Below, piece after piece: positions 62,500-64,000 of a stretch of 64,000 bases of DNA (position 1 is its first letter; the number at the start of each line of letters is the position of its first letter). A program made the position numbers and the translations under genes. The notes under the pieces were generated by a model. The model was not told the origin of the DNA and made no database searches. It saw only the letters and a program-made list of their open reading frames with translations. The DNA is from Burkholderia sp. SRS-46 (GTDB lineage Bacteria; Pseudomonadota; Gammaproteobacteria; Burkholderiales; Burkholderiaceae): contig NZ_PTXL01000015.1 in assembly GCF_004343775.1 (NCBI RefSeq), forward strand, positions 62,001-126,000. The letters run 5' to 3'.

Positions 62500-62973
62500 A
62501 TGCGTATTCCTCAGCGCGGCGCGGGATCGGGTACGCCCGTCAACCCGTTCATGTCGTACAACTTCTGCGTCGAGCTGGGCGGCATCATCGTCGGCGGCTT
62601 CATGTCGATCGACGGGCTGCAATCGAAGAACGAGGTGCGCACGGTGCGCCAGGGTGGCGTGAACGATGTCGAATACAAGCTCCCCGGGCAGGTCACCTAC
62701 TCGGATCTCGTGCTGAAGGCCGGCCTCACGTCGGTCGATCCGCTGTGGCTCTGGTATCAATCCGCGACGAGCGGCATGGTCAAGCGCCAGAACGGTTCGA
62801 TCTATCTGCTCGACGATCTGGGCAATACCACGGCCGCGTGGAATTTCTACAACGCATGGCCGGTCGAGTGGCAGGGGCCGGGCCTCGACGCGGGCCAGAC
62901 CGTCGTCGCCACGCAGAGCTTTACGCTTGCTCACGAGGGCATCCGGAAAGCGGACGGCGGAGGGGCGGGCTGA
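62500..62973 (+). CDS. Inner tube protein 2 (Pvc5/Afp5-like)
   Basis: 157 aa. 'YNFCVELGGIIVGGFMSIDG', 'VEYKLPGQVTYSDLVLKAGL', 'DPLWLWYQSATSG' and 'WNFYNAWPVEWQGPGLDAGQ' show the tube fold of the variant that joins the main tube to the spike. Begins 1 base after the DUF6760-like gene; its TGA shares a base with the next ATG. Confidence 0.88.
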   Translation: MRIPQRGAGSGTPVNPFMSYNFCVELGGIIVGGFMSIDGLQSKNEVRTVRQGGVNDVEYKLPGQVTYSDLVLKAGLTSVDPLWLWYQSATSGMVKRQNGSIYLLDDLGNTTAAWNFYNAWPVEWQGPGLDAGQTVVATQSFTLAHEGIRKADGGGAG

Positions 62974-64000
62974 TGCGGACGGTCTCATCCCAGGGAGCGC
63001 CGAACGTGCGCGGGCGCCGGCCGATGCGCCTCGCCAGCGCGGCGGCCGCGCGAGGCTGGCGCGCGAGCGGCGCGGCGCGGGGCGCGCTGGCCGTGGTCGG
63101 CGCGAGGCTCGGCGCCGGCGCCGGCGAACCCGGGGCGCCGTTCGCGTTCCTGCTGCCGGTGCGCCGCCCCGCTCTCGTGACGGTGGCGCGCTTCGTGACG
63201 GTACAGATTCATCATCGGCATCTAGTCCAGCAGTTCACGCAGCGTGTCGTGATGCGCGTCGTTGCGAGCCAGCCGCGTGACGCGCGTGAGCGCCGGCGCG
63301 GCCCCGCCGCGCGGATGCAAGGCGGCTGGCCGGGCAGCATGGCGCGGCAGCCGGAATGGCGGACCGTCCGCCCGCTCGTTCCGATGTCCGGTCGATGGGC
63401 GGGCCGGGAAGCGGACGCGGGGCGCGCGCGCAGGTGGTTTTCGTTCGACGCGCGGCGTGCGGCCCCGATCGTGCTTTGGCGCGGGACGGCGAGAGGCGGG
63501 TTCGCCACTGCTGCCGGCGCCCGCCAGACGCCGGGCAATACGGCCGCGCAAGCGAGTCGGCATGCCGGCGGGCGTGCCCGCATCGATGCCATGCGCCCGT
63601 CCGCGCTCGCCGGTTCCGTGCAACCTTGGCAGGCAACCCGGCAAGCCGGCGGACTGATCTTCGTCATTGCCGCGCGCCGGCTGTCGCCCGCCAGTGGAAC
63701 GCGAGCGCGGCAAGCCGACCGCCGAGCCGGCGGTGACGCCGTCGACACGACTGCGCGCCTGCCCGCGCGCCCTCCCCGGATGCGAACGCGGCGCGCGGAC
63801 CTGCAAGCCGGCGGTGACGCCATCGCCGCGGCCGCTCGCCTGCTCGCGCGCCCTGCCCGGATGCGCATGCGGCAAGCGGACCGGCCCGCCCGCGAGCTCA
63901 CCTTCATCACGTCTGCCCGCCCGCTCTTCTTCCACGCTTCGACGCAAGCGCGACAGGCCGGCCGGCAAATCGGCGAACGCAAGATCGTTGCGCCGGCAAC
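62973..64000 (+). CDS. Arg-rich repeat protein of the eCIS-like cluster, 3'-partial
   Basis: Open for at least 342 codons to the window edge. ATG 62973 shares a base with the previous stop (TGATG) and has GGAGGGG 7 bases upstream. Third positions are strongly GC (about 85-90% in the stretch I checked), much more than in the reverse-strand frames over the same DNA. Composition is striking: roughly one residue in five is Arg. From 63558 on it consists of repeats of 27 residues (one of 23) starting 'RQAD/RQAG/RHAG'. Not recognised. It occupies the place of the gene after Pvc5/Afp5. Confidence 0.6.
   Translation, partial: MRTVSSQGAPNVRGRRPMRLASAAAARGWRASGAARGALAVVGARLGAGAGEPGAPFAFLLPVRRPALVTVARFVTVQIHHRHLVQQFTQRVVMRVVASQPRDARERRRGPAARMQGGWPGSMARQPEWRTVRPLVPMSGRWAGREADAGRARRWFSFDARRAAPIVLWRGTARGGFATAAGARQTPGNTAAQASRHAGGRARIDAMRPSALAGSVQPWQATRQAGGLIFVIAARRLSPASGTRARQADRRAGGDAVDTTARLPARPPRMRTRRADLQAGGDAIAAAARLLARPARMRMRQADRPARELTFITSARPLFFHASTQARQAGRQIGERKIVAPA
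63558..63950 (+). repeat. Five imperfect tandem repeats of 81 nt (one of 69 nt)
   Basis: Units start at 63558 (81 nt), 63639 (69 nt), 63708 (81), 63789 (81) and 63870 (81), with a sixth beginning at 63951. Each starts with a CGG/CGC codon followed by CAA/CAT-GCC; units 63708 and 63789 are the most alike. The period is a multiple of three, so the frame is kept throughout. Confidence 0.7.

Noticed and set aside
63212..63982. Reverse-strand frames of about 250 codons over the 81-nt repeats
   Set aside because: They also show repeat structure because the DNA is repetitive, but their third-position GC is clearly lower (about two thirds G/C in the stretch checked) and they lack ribosome sites; the forward frame is better supported.
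56109..64000. Interpretation as an ordinary Myoviridae prophage tail
   Set aside because: No capsid, terminase, portal, holin or lysin gene is present, and the Pvc16-like cap and DUF6760-like proteins point to an eCIS. It cannot be fully excluded without the right flank.
1..64000. tRNA and rRNA genes
   Set aside because: None noticed on reading through; no CCA-ended cloverleaf or rRNA-like conserved stretch was recognised, though a covariance search was not possible.

Overview
The window reads as a chromosomal segment of a high-GC betaproteobacterium, most likely Burkholderia sensu lato. Evidence: strong GC bias at third codon positions, preferred TCG/ACG/GCG codons, and a full Burkholderia-style type VI secretion (T6SS) locus. 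The genus is an inference from codon use and gene content, not a database result.

Layout. (1) 2-3776: a dicarboxylate/amino-acid symporter (5' end outside the window) translationally coupled to a two-domain Asp/Glu-racemase-family protein, then a reverse-strand leucine-rich-repeat protein. (2) 4138-7241: a small accessory patch with three short exported proteins, a KfrA-like coiled-coil DNA-binding protein and a frameshifted serine recombinase. (3) 7528-15464: a NemR-type repressor with two matching operator palindromes, followed by a co-directional electrophile/aldehyde detoxification operon (curA-like reductase, ABM monooxygenase, two-subunit molybdenum hydroxylase, three-haem cytochrome c, aldehyde dehydrogenase). 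(4) 15508-17445: a secreted beta-propeller-like protein on the reverse strand.

(5) 17693-43396: a complete T6SS. The FHA protein TagH and a small lipoprotein run leftward. Across a 620-bp AT-richer promoter region, tssJ-tssK-tssL-tssM-tagF-kinase-tssA-tssB-tssC-hcp-tssE-tssF-tssG-clpV-vgrG run rightward with many 4-bp overlaps. The Ser/Thr kinase is split by a frameshift. (6) 42131-48994: the VgrG-linked effector module: an unrecognised 421-aa protein in adaptor position, a 1514-aa Rhs protein with a C-terminal HNH-like nuclease tip, an overlapping immunity candidate, and a frameshifted orphan gene. (7) 49229-51973: a Ser-rich membrane protein, a DUF2491 (YjfK-like) protein and a PspA/YjfJ-like protein.

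(8) 52195-53705: scars of mobile DNA, namely a 3'-truncated ISNCY-type insertion sequence and a decayed tyrosine-integrase remnant. (9) 54028-55632: a GH18 chitinase whose codon use differs clearly from its neighbours, suggesting transfer, perhaps from a Chromobacterium-like source. (10) 56109-64000 (runs off the end): a second contractile apparatus resembling an extracellular contractile injection system (eCIS/PVC-like): four unusual beta-rich accessory proteins, a Pvc16-like cap protein, a carboxypeptidase-regulatory-like protein, sheath, two tubes, two small tail proteins, and an arginine-rich protein with 81-nt repeats. The least described biology is here and in the VgrG-Rhs module. Baseplate, spike, fibre and ATPase genes of this system would have to lie to the right of the window.
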